This document shows, in pieces, positions 33,509 through 42,549 of a stretch of 64,000 bases of DNA; within the stretch, counting starts at the first letter, position 1; every line of letters starts with the position of its first letter. Below the pieces are notes generated by a model. The model saw only the letters and a program-made list of their open reading frames with translations, was not told where the DNA came from and did not search any database. Position numbers and translations under genes: made by a program. Source of the stretch: Candidatus Krumholzibacteriota bacterium. Its GTDB lineage: Bacteria > Krumholzibacteriota > Krumholzibacteriia > Krumholzibacteriales > Krumholzibacteriaceae. The DNA is taken from NCBI GenBank assembly GCA_016932415.1, contig JAFGCX010000027.1, forward strand, positions 46,800 through 110,799, written 5' to 3'.

Positions 33509-33537
33509 CAGCAATCGGTCACCCGGTTTCTCGCACT

Positions 33538-34851
33538 CTATATCAAAGTATCAGCAGCAGCATCGCATTCATATCGGAGAAGAAACCATCTCCACTGCTG
33601 ATCTATCCTTGGAAAATCATCTCCGTACAGTTCCTTGAAAAGTTTGTTGAAAGATTCAAAGTCGTCCGCCCCGTCAGTCCCTTTGTAGAGCTTTACGATC
33701 TTTTCGATACCGTACTTCGATATCATGTATTTAACGAAAGATCCCCATGAAGGCACGGTAACAGAGACATCTGTCTTGGTGAAGGCGCTTTTGGAAAGAG
33801 TTTTATAAAGAGCGGGAAGCCTTTTATTCATGAGATCCTGTTTCGCAGAGTTATGAAGGTCCCATCCATGAATCGGCTCCCGATACTGGAATACGACTCC
33901 CTTGGCCAGTCCCATAGGGGGAACGCCAAGATCGTACAGGATAAGATGGATCATGTCATGATCCTCGAAAGATTCGACCGAATGAAATTCCTTCCTTTCC
34001 CAGCTTACAAGTTGTTGATATCTCTTTCTGCGCAACAACTTCATAAACCTGTCCTCTGACGGGTACAGATAATATTCGATCTCCCCTTCGATTTTCTTGA
34101 TCCCGAAATCACTGGTTATCTGATCGGCCAGCTTCACAAGACGGTCCATATCTTCCTGAGGAAAAGGTTTCTCCGGGAGCCACTTGAACGTTATGAAACG
34201 GGTTTTATTGCTTTCCCAGTATTGTTCTTTTTCAAAGACCAGTTCGACATCATCGAAATACGCGTATCCACTCATCTGATTTATCAGACCTATCTCAATC
34301 GACGCGGCACCATCCGGGACATTCTTCATATTCTTGTTCTTGGCCCAGGTACTCGTACCGATCCTTCGTATCGTACCAGAATCGGCATAGTAGCGGGTAT
34401 TTAACCTTTTTCCATCCTTATCATAGAATATTATGTAAAGGTTGCAGTTGGTATCCTGTCCCTTTTCCTTTTCGACTCCATCCGTCTTGATCTGTGCGGA
34501 GAAAAACACGTCATACCCTGGCCGTATTGGATGTATCTGATAAAGCACCATCCATTTTTCAGTATTAAAAAGCCCCCTTAGATAGTAAGAGTGCGCTCCG
34601 CTGGTATAATACGTCGTATTCTTACCATACATATTCATCTTGTCCCCGGCACCGGAAAATTGTTTCATTTCCCATCCCACCGGCATGAACCCGTTCCACT
34701 CCTCGAAGGAGGGATTCACGATAACGTTGACCCCGGTCTCTATCTCAGGAAGATCCTCAGCTTCTTCAACGGTTTTACTCTGGCAACTGGAAATCAGTAA
34801 GGCCATTGCTATGGTCATTATTGGATAAAAATACGCTCTCTTATTGATCAT
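33538..34851 (-). CDS. Lipoprotein with carbohydrate-binding-like N-domain and peptidase-MA-like C-domain, degenerate HDxxH
   Basis: A lipoprotein signal with lipobox LISSC (lipidated Cys23) is followed by a CBM-like jelly-roll region (about 40-210: VNVIVNPSFEEWNGFMPVGW, then GYAYFDDVELVFE). The C-terminal half resembles gluzincin peptidase-MA domains. It has SFEDHDMIHLILYDLG where HExxH would be expected, so the catalytic Glu is replaced by Asp. The closing SWGSFVKYMISKYG and LYKGTDGADDFESFNKLF also fit that family. It may be an inactive peptidase or a binding protein. The ribosome site GGGAGG precedes the ATG. Confidence 0.7.
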   Translation of the reverse strand: MINKRAYFYPIMTIAMALLISSCQSKTVEEAEDLPEIETGVNVIVNPSFEEWNGFMPVGWEMKQFSGAGDKMNMYGKNTTYYTSGAHSYYLRGLFNTEKWMVLYQIHPIRPGYDVFFSAQIKTDGVEKEKGQDTNCNLYIIFYDKDGKRLNTRYYADSGTIRRIGTSTWAKNKNMKNVPDGAASIEIGLINQMSGYAYFDDVELVFEKEQYWESNKTRFITFKWLPEKPFPQEDMDRLVKLADQITSDFGIKKIEGEIEYYLYPSEDRFMKLLRRKRYQQLVSWERKEFHSVESFEDHDMIHLILYDLGVPPMGLAKGVVFQYREPIHGWDLHNSAKQDLMNKRLPALYKTLSKSAFTKTDVSVTVPSWGSFVKYMISKYGIEKIVKLYKGTDGADDFESFNKLFKELYGDDFPRIDQQWRWFLLRYECDAAADTLI

Positions 34852-34875
34852 CTGGCAATCCTCCCGGGGATCTCT

Positions 34876-34890
34876 GTTTAAAGTTTAAAC
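34876..34890. promoter_or_regulatory. Perfect 7-1-7 palindrome upstream of the lipoprotein gene
   Basis: GTTTAAA-g-TTTAAAC lies 25 bases before the lipoprotein ATG and after galT. It could be an operator or leader hairpin. No regulator is linked to it, so the assignment is tentative. Confidence 0.3.
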
Positions 34891-34948
34891 CTTATACATT
34901 CTATTCAACGGTTTGTTTCAATTCAACCGGCTGGAACCAAAATAATGT

Positions 34949-35947
34949 TCATATTTCTCTTAAAAAACGCGAAGTCTCCTCGGGAAGGCTCGTGTTTATA
35001 TAAACTCCAGTACCAAGTTCGAACCCGGCAGGGGTTGTGAGTCTAGGGATGATCTGAATGTGCCAGTGATAATATTCCTCGTTATCCTCGCCCGATGGTG
35101 CTGTGCGTACGATCATATTATAAGCCGGCGAATCAAGCCCCCGGTTTATCTTCTCCATAATTCGGTTGATAATCCTGGCCAGGCTCTTCTGTTCAGTCTT
35201 CGAGATCTCGCCAAAAGTCGACATATGCCTTTCCGGGATTATCCAGGTCTCGAATGGCACGCGCGCGGCAAAAGGAGTGAAAGCGATGAATCCCGGTTCA
35301 TCAATGATCAACCTTTCTTTTTCCTCTTTTTCCTTCTCTATCATCGTGCAGAATACGCAATCTCCATGATCATCATAATATCTCATCGCCGATTCCAGCC
35401 GATGCCGGATATGAAGCGGCACTACCGGCGTCGCCACGATCTGGGAATGAGGATGTTCCAGGGACGTCCCGGCAGTACTACCGCAATTACGGAATATTTT
35501 GATAAGCTTGAACCGCCTGTCGGCGCTCAAGTCCTGAAATCTTTGATAATACGCGTCTATTATCCTTAAAGCGGCATTATCGCTGATCTGCCCGAAAGAG
35601 GCGTTATGAAGCCTTGATTCGATTATCACTTCGTGTTTGCCGAAACCGTTCATGCTTCTGAAAAAATCTGATTCTTCTTCGCGGACCGCCTCCCCTTCCG
35701 GAGAGAGGGCGGCGAACTTGTTCGGCACGACTCTGAGTATCCATTCATCCTTTCGGTTCCTGAAAGCAAGTATTTCAGGAGGCGTCTCGTTTTCGTTCCC
35801 CGGGCAGAATGGGCATTCAGCCATAAAAGCCGGTCTCGGCTGATTATCAGGACCCATTCCTCCGGAAAATTCTTCTGGCCGTTTGGCCCTTTCCGTAGCT
35901 ATGATGACCCATTCTTTCGTGCAAGGATTTTGTCTTAGCTCAGACAT
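34949..35947 (-). CDS. galT: Galactose-1-phosphate uridylyltransferase
   Basis: The 332-residue HIT-superfamily enzyme of the Leloir pathway swaps UMP between UDP-glucose and galactose-1-phosphate. Visible motifs are SELRQNPCTKEWVIIATERA at the start, two CxxC zinc sites (CPFCPGNE and CVFC) and the active-site HPHSQIVATPVVP, whose second His carries the UMP. The start ATG 35947 lies five bases after the lonB-like stop. An in-frame upstream ATG at 35980 falls inside that gene. No galK or galE is nearby; it may instead serve nucleotide-sugar supply. Confidence 0.93.
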   Translation of the reverse strand: MSELRQNPCTKEWVIIATERAKRPEEFSGGMGPDNQPRPAFMAECPFCPGNENETPPEILAFRNRKDEWILRVVPNKFAALSPEGEAVREEESDFFRSMNGFGKHEVIIESRLHNASFGQISDNAALRIIDAYYQRFQDLSADRRFKLIKIFRNCGSTAGTSLEHPHSQIVATPVVPLHIRHRLESAMRYYDDHGDCVFCTMIEKEKEEKERLIIDEPGFIAFTPFAARVPFETWIIPERHMSTFGEISKTEQKSLARIINRIMEKINRGLDSPAYNMIVRTAPSGEDNEEYYHWHIQIIPRLTTPAGFELGTGVYINTSLPEETSRFLREI

Positions 35948-35951
35948 GATA

Positions 35952-38411
35952 TTAATCTTTCTTTTTACTGTCTGTTCCAAATTTCTTCCACCTTAGAGCC
36001 ATATCAAGAAGTCTTCTCTGTACAATATCATTTACCGATCCCTTGGTATATTTTCCGCTGCTCAGTTGTTTTCCCGCCTTAACTCCCGTAAGCAGGCTGA
36101 TCCCTTCGTCGACGTGTTTAACCGGATATATATGGAATCTCCCCTTTTTAGCCGCCTCCACTACTTTCTCAGAGAGCATCAGATCCTGGACATTCTGCCA
36201 GGGTATGATGACTCCTTCTGTTCCTTTTAATCCTTTTGATTGGCAGACGTTAAAAAATCCCTCGATCTTTTCGTTGACCCCTCCTATCGGCTGTATCTCC
36301 CCATTCTGATTGATAGATCCAGTGACGGCAAGATCCTGCCTGAGAGGCAAGCCGGACAGACTCGACAGGATCGCGTATAATTCTGTCGAACTCGCGCTGT
36401 CACCGTCAACACCTCCGTATGATTGTTCGAAACAGAGGCTCGCGCTCATGACAAGTGGACTCTCATTGCCATATTTACCTCTTAGATATCCACTGAGGAT
36501 CAACACGCCTTTATTGTGGGTATTTCCGCTCAGATCAGACTCGCGTTCAATATTTATGACACCTGAATTCCCCAGCGATGTCCTCACGGTTATCCTGGAT
36601 GGCCTTCCGAATGAATAGTCCCCCAGGTTATAAACAGACAGGGCGTTGACCTGTCCGACGACTGACCCGCTTGTCTCGATCAGGATAGTACCATCATCTA
36701 TCCTCTCCTGGAGTTTATCCTCAAAAAGGTTCACTCTCATAATCCTGTATTCCAGTGCCTTCTCAACTTCCTTCCTTCCCACGATCTTGTCGTTTTCCGC
36801 CTTTGCCTGATAGCTTGCTTCTCTGATAATATCGGCGATCATGGAGAAACGCGTCGAGATCTTCGATTGCCTGCCTGCCAGTTTTACTCCGTATTCAATG
36901 ACTGCCGCTACTCCGGATCTATCGAAATGCAGCAGGTTTTCCCTGTCGCAGACTGACTTTATGAATCCAGCGTACTGGCGGATGATCTGATGGTCCCTGT
37001 CGACTTCCCTGTCAAAATCGGCTCTTATCTTGAAAATCTTTCGGAAATCCTCATCGTAGGACTGGAGAAGATAGTACATCCTTGAATCACCTATCAAAAC
37101 TATCTTTGTCTTTACCTGCAACGGTTCTGGCTTCAACGCTGAAGAACTCATATAGCTGAAAGCATCGAAGTTCTGGATGATAGACTCAGAACTTTTCAGA
37201 GTCCTCTTGAGTGTCTGCCATACGCCAGGTTCGATAAAGACATCCATGGCATTCATAACGAGAAATCCTCCATTGGCCTTATGGAACGATCCAGGCTTGA
37301 TATTCAAATGATCCGTTTTGGACCATCCACCTGGATAGAAATCCCGTTCTATGATCCCGAAGACATTCTTCAGGTTCGGGAAATTCTCTATTATCACCGG
37401 AGGAGCTTCCGTATCGGAATTATCTATAAGGACATTTACTCTGAATTCCCTGAATGGATCATCTTCTTCAGTCTGGCCGTCCCCGCCGGGAAGTTGAACC
37501 TGTTCCTCATCTTCAGAATCTTCATCCTTTTTGAAAAGATCCTGTTTTTTATTAATGGCGTTTTCAACGTCCCGAAGAATACAGGAGAGCTTCTTGTTAG
37601 CGAAAAGTTTGTCGATCTCCACGATCATCGAGTGTACAACCGGATAAATGAACTCCTTATCAAGTTTTTCAAGTTGTTCTTTCAATTCTTTCTCGATATT
37701 CTTCATCTGTTCGTACACTACCGTCATGTCTTCAGACAGCGCTTCTGCTTTTGCTTTCATCGATTCGAATTGATCCTGCGTCATCGTTCCTTCTTCGATC
37801 ATTTTGACGATCTGGGAATAATCAACGGGTTTTCCCTCCATGACCGGCACTATCTGCGGCCTGATCGCGCCTCCTACCTGGACGCTTATCATGGTAAAAC
37901 CTTCCTTGCCGATTTTCTTTTCGAAAGCTGAAACGATCTTTTTCTGTTTTTCCTGGTGGGCTTCGACAAGTTTTTTCTGCTTGGTCTGGTAGTAGTCGCT
38001 TTTCAGCATCGAAGGGATTTTTCTTGTCAGATTAAAAATAAGACCGTCCATTTCCGCCGCGAGCCTTATCCCTTCACCAGGTTCGAGTTCTATCTGCAGC
38101 GGCATATTCTCATCTCTGAAATTATGCATATAACAGATATCTTTTGGAATAGAGTCTTTCCGTTCCATTTTTTCGAGAAGATGTTTGATCGTTGTGGTAC
38201 GACCCGTACCGGCAAGGCCGGTTATGAAGATATTATAACCTCTGTGTTCAAGGTTGAGGCCCATACCTATAGACATCAGCGCCCTGTCCTGGCCTATAAT
38301 ATTATCGCATGGTTTGATATGCTCCGTAGTTTTGAACTTGAAGAGATTCTGCGGACATCGCCATCGCATTTTGTTTACAGGAAGAGATCTTGTTTTTGGC
38401 CGGTTACTCAT
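35952..38411 (-). CDS. LonB-like ATP-dependent protease (AAA_32 + Lon proteolytic domain)
   Basis: About 819 residues. An AAA+ module has Walker A GLAGTGRTTT near residue 65, followed by a long coiled-coil insertion (about 150-290) and a second ATPase portion (VLIDNSDTEAPPVIIENFP). The C-terminal Lon protease domain has the catalytic Ser in VDGDSASSTELYA and Lys in GGVNEKIEGFF. This is the Lon-like family lacking the Lon N-domain, and differs from canonical LonA. GGAGG stands 5-7 bases before the ATG pair at 38414/38411; the second is used here. It is co-transcribed with galT, which is an odd pairing. Confidence 0.92.
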   Translation of the reverse strand: MSNRPKTRSLPVNKMRWRCPQNLFKFKTTEHIKPCDNIIGQDRALMSIGMGLNLEHRGYNIFITGLAGTGRTTTIKHLLEKMERKDSIPKDICYMHNFRDENMPLQIELEPGEGIRLAAEMDGLIFNLTRKIPSMLKSDYYQTKQKKLVEAHQEKQKKIVSAFEKKIGKEGFTMISVQVGGAIRPQIVPVMEGKPVDYSQIVKMIEEGTMTQDQFESMKAKAEALSEDMTVVYEQMKNIEKELKEQLEKLDKEFIYPVVHSMIVEIDKLFANKKLSCILRDVENAINKKQDLFKKDEDSEDEEQVQLPGGDGQTEEDDPFREFRVNVLIDNSDTEAPPVIIENFPNLKNVFGIIERDFYPGGWSKTDHLNIKPGSFHKANGGFLVMNAMDVFIEPGVWQTLKRTLKSSESIIQNFDAFSYMSSSALKPEPLQVKTKIVLIGDSRMYYLLQSYDEDFRKIFKIRADFDREVDRDHQIIRQYAGFIKSVCDRENLLHFDRSGVAAVIEYGVKLAGRQSKISTRFSMIADIIREASYQAKAENDKIVGRKEVEKALEYRIMRVNLFEDKLQERIDDGTILIETSGSVVGQVNALSVYNLGDYSFGRPSRITVRTSLGNSGVINIERESDLSGNTHNKGVLILSGYLRGKYGNESPLVMSASLCFEQSYGGVDGDSASSTELYAILSSLSGLPLRQDLAVTGSINQNGEIQPIGGVNEKIEGFFNVCQSKGLKGTEGVIIPWQNVQDLMLSEKVVEAAKKGRFHIYPVKHVDEGISLLTGVKAGKQLSSGKYTKGSVNDIVQRRLLDMALRWKKFGTDSKKKD

Positions 38412-38494
38412 CATCACCCTCCATTTCAGAGATTTCAACCAGATTGATTTTCTGTTGCCGCGCAGCCGGATGCCTGCTCAAAACAACAGATGAC

Positions 38495-38523
38495 AGTCTA
38501 TGGGTTTTTCTTTGAAAGGTCAA
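38495..38523 (-). promoter_or_regulatory. Sigma-70-type promoter for lonB-like and galT
   Basis: The minus strand shows TTGACC, 17 bases, TAGACT, giving transcription near 38488 and a leader of about 75 bases before the lonB-like start. Confidence 0.5.
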
Positions 38524-38545
38524 GAGACGCTGCGATGAAGCCGGT

Positions 38546-39730
38546 TTATTCGACTCTTTTTATGACTATCATCGTAGCATCATCAAGAAGAATGTTGCTT
38601 TTCCCGAAATCTTTGATGCTTTTGAGGATCCGATCAATGATAACGGTCGAGGATTCGTTCTGATTCGCGCGAACGACTTCGATCAGCCGGTCTGTTCCAA
38701 ACATATCGTTCTGGATGTCCGTTATCTCGATTATCCCGTCGGTAAACATCAGAATGATATCTCCCGGGTCCAGAAAAGCGAATCCCCTGTTGAAAACAGT
38801 CTCCTCAAGAGGTCCAAGTATCGTCCCGCCAACATCAAGAGTACTGATAGAATCCTTTTTGAAATGTATTGGTGGTGGATGGCCGGCATTTATATATACA
38901 AGTGTCCCGTTGTGTTCGAGTTCTCCGTAGACCAGAGATACGAATTTAGTCGATAGTTGACTTTTGTGGATTACCGAGTTCAGTTTCCTTATCACTGCGG
39001 ATATCTTTGTCTCGTTCTCGATTCCCATCCTGAGGCCCGTCACCACATCCCTCGCGAGAAGAGCTGCCGGCAACCCATGGCCGCTGGCATCTCCGATCGC
39101 TATGCTCAACACTCCCTCATGCATGACATTGAAATCGTAGAGATCCCCTCCGACTCTTTCTGCCGGTATAGATCTTCCCGAGATATCGAAACCTTTATAA
39201 TTAGGGTTGGAACGAGGGAGAAGTGATCTCTGGATCTCGTAGGCTTCCTGGATATCTGAATTGAAACGGCTCGTCGACCGGCTGTAATTCACCGTACTAC
39301 GGATCGTATTGAGCGAAAAAGCCAGGGTCTCTCTCTGCCATGATTCATTTAGCCTGAAAACCATCATGAACTGATCGTTCTCTCCGACCATCACCGCGAC
39401 ACTGTTAATCCCCCATGGAGATGAAGCAGAATCTGAAAATATATAGCTCTTGTGTTCGAACAGCAGATCAAATACCGGATCGTTTTTGAATATCGATACC
39501 GGCCAGTCAAATTCTGATTCGCCAACTGGCCCCTCGATAAGGTGGAAAGAACCGAACCGCAATTTATAGATACAACCGCTTTCTATTCCAAGTTCGAACC
39601 CGAAAAACTTGACGAGTTCTTCGAGAACAAGAGTCAGCACTTCCCTTGTATCAGCACTGTTACCGATACGCACAAGAAGGGAATCAAGTTTTCTGTAAAA
39701 TACTTTCGGTTGAAAATTTCCTGTGTCCAA
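38546..39730 (-). CDS. GAF-like sensor with SpoIIE/PP2C-type phosphatase domain
   Basis: The 394-residue cytoplasmic protein has an N-terminal GAF-like region (about 1-170), a short helical linker (IQEAYEIQRSLLPRSNPNY) and a SpoIIE-type serine phosphatase domain. The metal-binding aspartates lie in RVGGDLYDF, GDASGHGLPAALLA, FTDGIIE and DDATMIVI. Such proteins usually dephosphorylate anti-anti-sigma factors in partner-switching circuits. No STAS or RsbW-type gene is present in this window. The start is TTG 39730, with GGAG about nine bases upstream. It has its own promoter. Confidence 0.92.
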   Translation of the reverse strand: MDTGNFQPKVFYRKLDSLLVRIGNSADTREVLTLVLEELVKFFGFELGIESGCIYKLRFGSFHLIEGPVGESEFDWPVSIFKNDPVFDLLFEHKSYIFSDSASSPWGINSVAVMVGENDQFMMVFRLNESWQRETLAFSLNTIRSTVNYSRSTSRFNSDIQEAYEIQRSLLPRSNPNYKGFDISGRSIPAERVGGDLYDFNVMHEGVLSIAIGDASGHGLPAALLARDVVTGLRMGIENETKISAVIRKLNSVIHKSQLSTKFVSLVYGELEHNGTLVYINAGHPPPIHFKKDSISTLDVGGTILGPLEETVFNRGFAFLDPGDIILMFTDGIIEITDIQNDMFGTDRLIEVVRANQNESSTVIIDRILKSIKDFGKSNILLDDATMIVIKRVE

Positions 39731-39763
39731 TACGCATCTCCGTTTAAATCGCCTTTTCGCGCG

Positions 39764-39792
39764 AAGATAGCTTTTTAAGGTCGATCTGGCAA
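39764..39792 (-). promoter_or_regulatory. Sigma-70-type promoter for the SpoIIE phosphatase gene
   Basis: On the minus strand TTGCCA, 17 bases and TATCTT are seen. Transcription would start near 39757, within the TTCGCGCGAA palindrome. Confidence 0.55.
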
Positions 39793-39915
39793 TTGAAATC
39801 TTGGATTTCCGCGGTTATATCGTGATAATTAACGAATTACTGACGTTTTCCCGTTAAACCGATTTTTCGCGTGATAAATCCTCTATTTCACGAATACAGC
39901 CAGCAATGATTTGCC

Positions 39916-39944
39916 TTTACGTGATATCGGGCAATATATATAAT
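39916..39944 (+). promoter_or_regulatory. Sigma-70-type promoter for DUF362 and polyferredoxin genes
   Basis: TTTACG (4 of 6), 17 bases and a perfect TATAAT at 39939-39944 lie about 120 bases upstream of the DUF362 ATG. Confidence 0.5.
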
Positions 39945-40066
39945 CTTTATGGTAAACAACTGCCGGGTCTGATCTCCTGGAGCTCGAATTATCAATTCGA
40001 TGGCAGATCTCAGAGGGAGTAAGGCACAGCACCGGATAATCGCCTGTCGAAAGGGATGATGATAGA

Positions 40067-40993
40067 ATGGCTGACAGAAGGACTTTCCTGAAGACTCTTG
40101 CCGGCGGAGCGGCGTTTCTACTCGCCCCCGCGGGAAAACTGGCCTCAAATACAACCGCCACCGATGCGGGTACTTCCTTTGCCGTTGTTAAAAGTAAGGA
40201 TACTGCCGCGGCAGTCCGGAAAAGTGTTGAACTTCTTGGTGGAATGGGAGCATTCGTAAATAAAGGCGAGACTGTATTTATCAAGCCGAATATTTCCTGG
40301 GATAAAATTCCTGATCAGGCCGCGACCACGAATCCGCTGGTCGTTCAAACGATAGTCGCAATGGTAATCGAAGCGGGGGCAAAAAAAGTAATTGTGGCAG
40401 ACAACACGTGTAATGACGCGAGAAGAAGCTACAAAAGAAGTGGAATTCAGGAAGCCGCGGAGAAAGCCGGAGCAGATGTACCGTTCATGGAGAAAAGGAA
40501 ATTCGTCCGAATGGATCTGGGCGGAGATGTACTGAAGGAATGGGAAGTCTACACTGAAGCATTTGAAGCTGATAAGATAATAAATGTGCCTGTGGCCAAG
40601 CACCACGGCCTTTCAGGAGTCACTCTATCAATGAAAAACCTTATGGGATTGATCGGAGGAAGACGCGATCTTCTCCATCAGAAACTTTCTGAAAGCATTG
40701 TGGATCTCGCCTTCTTCTTCAAGCCGAACCTCACGATTCTTGACGCAGTCAGGATATTAAAGGCGCACGGACCGCAGGGAAGCACTCTCGGCGATGTCGA
40801 AAGGCGTGATACTATCGCGGCGAGCAGTGACCTTGTCAAAATAGACGCTTTTGGCATAGACCTGTTCGGTGAACAGTTCAGGGAAAAAGGACTTTCGGGA
40901 TTTCCTCATCTCAAGATGGCCGAAAAAAAGGGCCTTGGTACATCAGATTACAGGACGAACGGATACGTCGGACTCGATCTGGACAAGACATGA
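40067..40993 (+). CDS. DUF362-family protein with Tat-type signal
   Basis: The 308-residue protein begins MADRRTFLKTLAGGAAFLLAP, a twin-arginine signal (RRTFLK) that would export it folded, consistent with a cofactor-bearing periplasmic protein. The body has the DUF362 features FIKPNISWDKIPDQAATTNP, VADNTCNDARRSY and NVPVAKHHGLSGVTLSMKN. No ferredoxin cysteines are present here; they are supplied by the next gene, which it overlaps by 4 nt. DUF362 proteins are often paired with Fe-S proteins; the reaction is not known. Confidence 0.88.
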   Translation: MADRRTFLKTLAGGAAFLLAPAGKLASNTTATDAGTSFAVVKSKDTAAAVRKSVELLGGMGAFVNKGETVFIKPNISWDKIPDQAATTNPLVVQTIVAMVIEAGAKKVIVADNTCNDARRSYKRSGIQEAAEKAGADVPFMEKRKFVRMDLGGDVLKEWEVYTEAFEADKIINVPVAKHHGLSGVTLSMKNLMGLIGGRRDLLHQKLSESIVDLAFFFKPNLTILDAVRILKAHGPQGSTLGDVERRDTIAASSDLVKIDAFGIDLFGEQFREKGLSGFPHLKMAEKKGLGTSDYRTNGYVGLDLDKT

Positions 40994-42549
40994 TGAAGAA
41001 CCTTAGAAGAACGTCACAGATACTTTTTTTGCTGGTATTTCTTATTCTCTTTATTCAGACAGAATATAAGGGTAAAGACGAACTCGGCCTACCCGTCAGA
41101 CTGTTTCTTGATTTTGACCCGCTGATAGCTCTTTCATCCCTCCTGGCGACTCATGTCGTAAAAAAGATATTCCTCCTCTCACTGGTGACGATCGCGCTTA
41201 CCTTCTTTCTGGGCAGAGTCTTCTGCGGTTGGGTCTGTCCTCTTGGCACACTTAATACGGTAATCGGTTATTTCCGCATGAGGCGCCCTTCAAGAAACCC
41301 GGATGATGGAAACCACCCGCGCATGAGAAAATATAAATATTATATTCTTGTCTTTATTCTTGTCGCTGCCGTATTCGGGTGGAATGCGGCGGGGTTCCTA
41401 GATCCGATCTCGATTACGATACGATCTATGGCAATCGGATTCAATCCGGCGATCAACGGGCTGGTCCGGGCGTTCTTTGAATTCAGCTATGTACTCGCGG
41501 TGCCTGGAATATCGCCAGCGATGGACTCTCTCTACTCGATTCTCACAGGCACTCTCCTTGCGTTCGAACAACCTGTATTCAGACAGATGATCCCGATAGC
41601 TTTGATCTTCTCGGCTATCCTCGCCCTCAATTTTGTCGCGCCAAGATTCTGGTGCAGATATTTATGTCCTCTTGGAGCTCTTCTTGGGTTTGTCGGATAC
41701 AGGCAACTGTTTGCCAGAGTGGATGTTGATGGCGAAAAGTGTGTTTCGTGCCACATGTGCAACCGATCCTGCCAGGGCGATGCTACTCCTTTTCCGCCCG
41801 GCCAATGGACCAGCAGTGAATGCCTTATATGTTTTAACTGTAAAGATGTATGCCCGGCCTCGGCAGTAAGAATCCATCCGTCGATGAAAAAAACGGGGGA
41901 TGGAAAGGTCGACCTTCAACGCCGGCATATAATCGCAACAGGAGTGGCGGCGATAGCGGCAGTTCCGCTTATCGGCCTTGGAGAGACGGGAAAAAGACAT
42001 TCTCCCGACCTTATACGTCCTCCAGGTGCTTTACCTGAAGACGAATTCCTGCGTACTTGTGTCAAATGCGGAGAATGCATGAAAGTATGCCTTACCAACG
42101 GCCTGCAGCCGGCATTCAACCAGGCGGGACTTGAGGGCCTATGGACGCCAGTGCTAGTTCCAAGGCTCGGATACTGTGAATTCTATTGCAACCTCTGTAA
42201 CCAGGTTTGCCCCACGGGAGCGATACGAAGCATATCGCTTGAAGAAAAACAGAAGATCCGGATCGGCCTGGCATTTTTTGATAAAAACAGATGCATACCA
42301 TACGCTCTGGGAAGAAATTGCGGCGTGTGTGAAGAACATTGTCCGGCACCCGGCAAGGCTATCACCTTTTTGATCGAAGAAGGAATTGACAGGAGTGGGA
42401 AAAGTTTTGAGCTCAAAAAACCTGTCGTCAATCCGGATCTGTGTATCGGATGCGGTATCTGTGAAAACAAGTGCCCTATTGTAGATAAACCTGGAATAAG
42501 AGTCAGTTCAATCAACGAGAGCCGGGCTGATTATCAGTTGTACCTCTAG
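40990..42549 (+). CDS. Membrane polyferredoxin (NapH-like) with multiple 4Fe-4S clusters
   Basis: The 519-residue protein combines an integral membrane half with a ferredoxin half. About five helices (residues 8-250) carry the NapH/NosR-type loops CGWVCPLG and CRYLCPLG. Beyond them lie CVSCHMCNRSC, CLICFNCKDVCP, CVKCGECMKVC, CNLCNQVCPTGA, CGVCEEHCPAPG and CIGCGICENKCP, enough for about five or six clusters. In the middle RRHIIATGVAAIAAVPLIGLG resembles a twin-arginine signal, as if a NapG-like protein were fused behind a NapH-like one. It likely moves electrons from the quinol pool to the DUF362 protein (inference). Its last 38 bases overlap the convergent deacetylase gene. Confidence 0.9.
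   Translation: MMKNLRRTSQILFLLVFLILFIQTEYKGKDELGLPVRLFLDFDPLIALSSLLATHVVKKIFLLSLVTIALTFFLGRVFCGWVCPLGTLNTVIGYFRMRRPSRNPDDGNHPRMRKYKYYILVFILVAAVFGWNAAGFLDPISITIRSMAIGFNPAINGLVRAFFEFSYVLAVPGISPAMDSLYSILTGTLLAFEQPVFRQMIPIALIFSAILALNFVAPRFWCRYLCPLGALLGFVGYRQLFARVDVDGEKCVSCHMCNRSCQGDATPFPPGQWTSSECLICFNCKDVCPASAVRIHPSMKKTGDGKVDLQRRHIIATGVAAIAAVPLIGLGETGKRHSPDLIRPPGALPEDEFLRTCVKCGECMKVCLTNGLQPAFNQAGLEGLWTPVLVPRLGYCEFYCNLCNQVCPTGAIRSISLEEKQKIRIGLAFFDKNRCIPYALGRNCGVCEEHCPAPGKAITFLIEEGIDRSGKSFELKKPVVNPDLCIGCGICENKCPIVDKPGIRVSSINESRADYQLYL

Larger units (their letters stand above)
39731..40066. promoter_or_regulatory. Divergent intergenic region between the SpoIIE phosphatase and DUF362 genes
   Basis: This 336-base stretch holds no convincing gene. 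It contains promoter-like elements in both directions (listed separately) and a perfect palindrome TTCGCGCGAA at 39756-39765, which falls at the predicted transcription start of the phosphatase gene. Related TTTTTCGCGTGAT sequence occurs near 39870. Confidence 0.4.

Noticed and set aside
34909-34936. CGGTT/AACCG pair after galT as terminator
   Set aside because: The stem is only five bases and no T-run follows on the galT strand.
37281-37931. 216-residue plus-strand frame rich in Phe
   Set aside because: It is the antisense shadow of the coiled-coil-coding part of the LonB-like gene.
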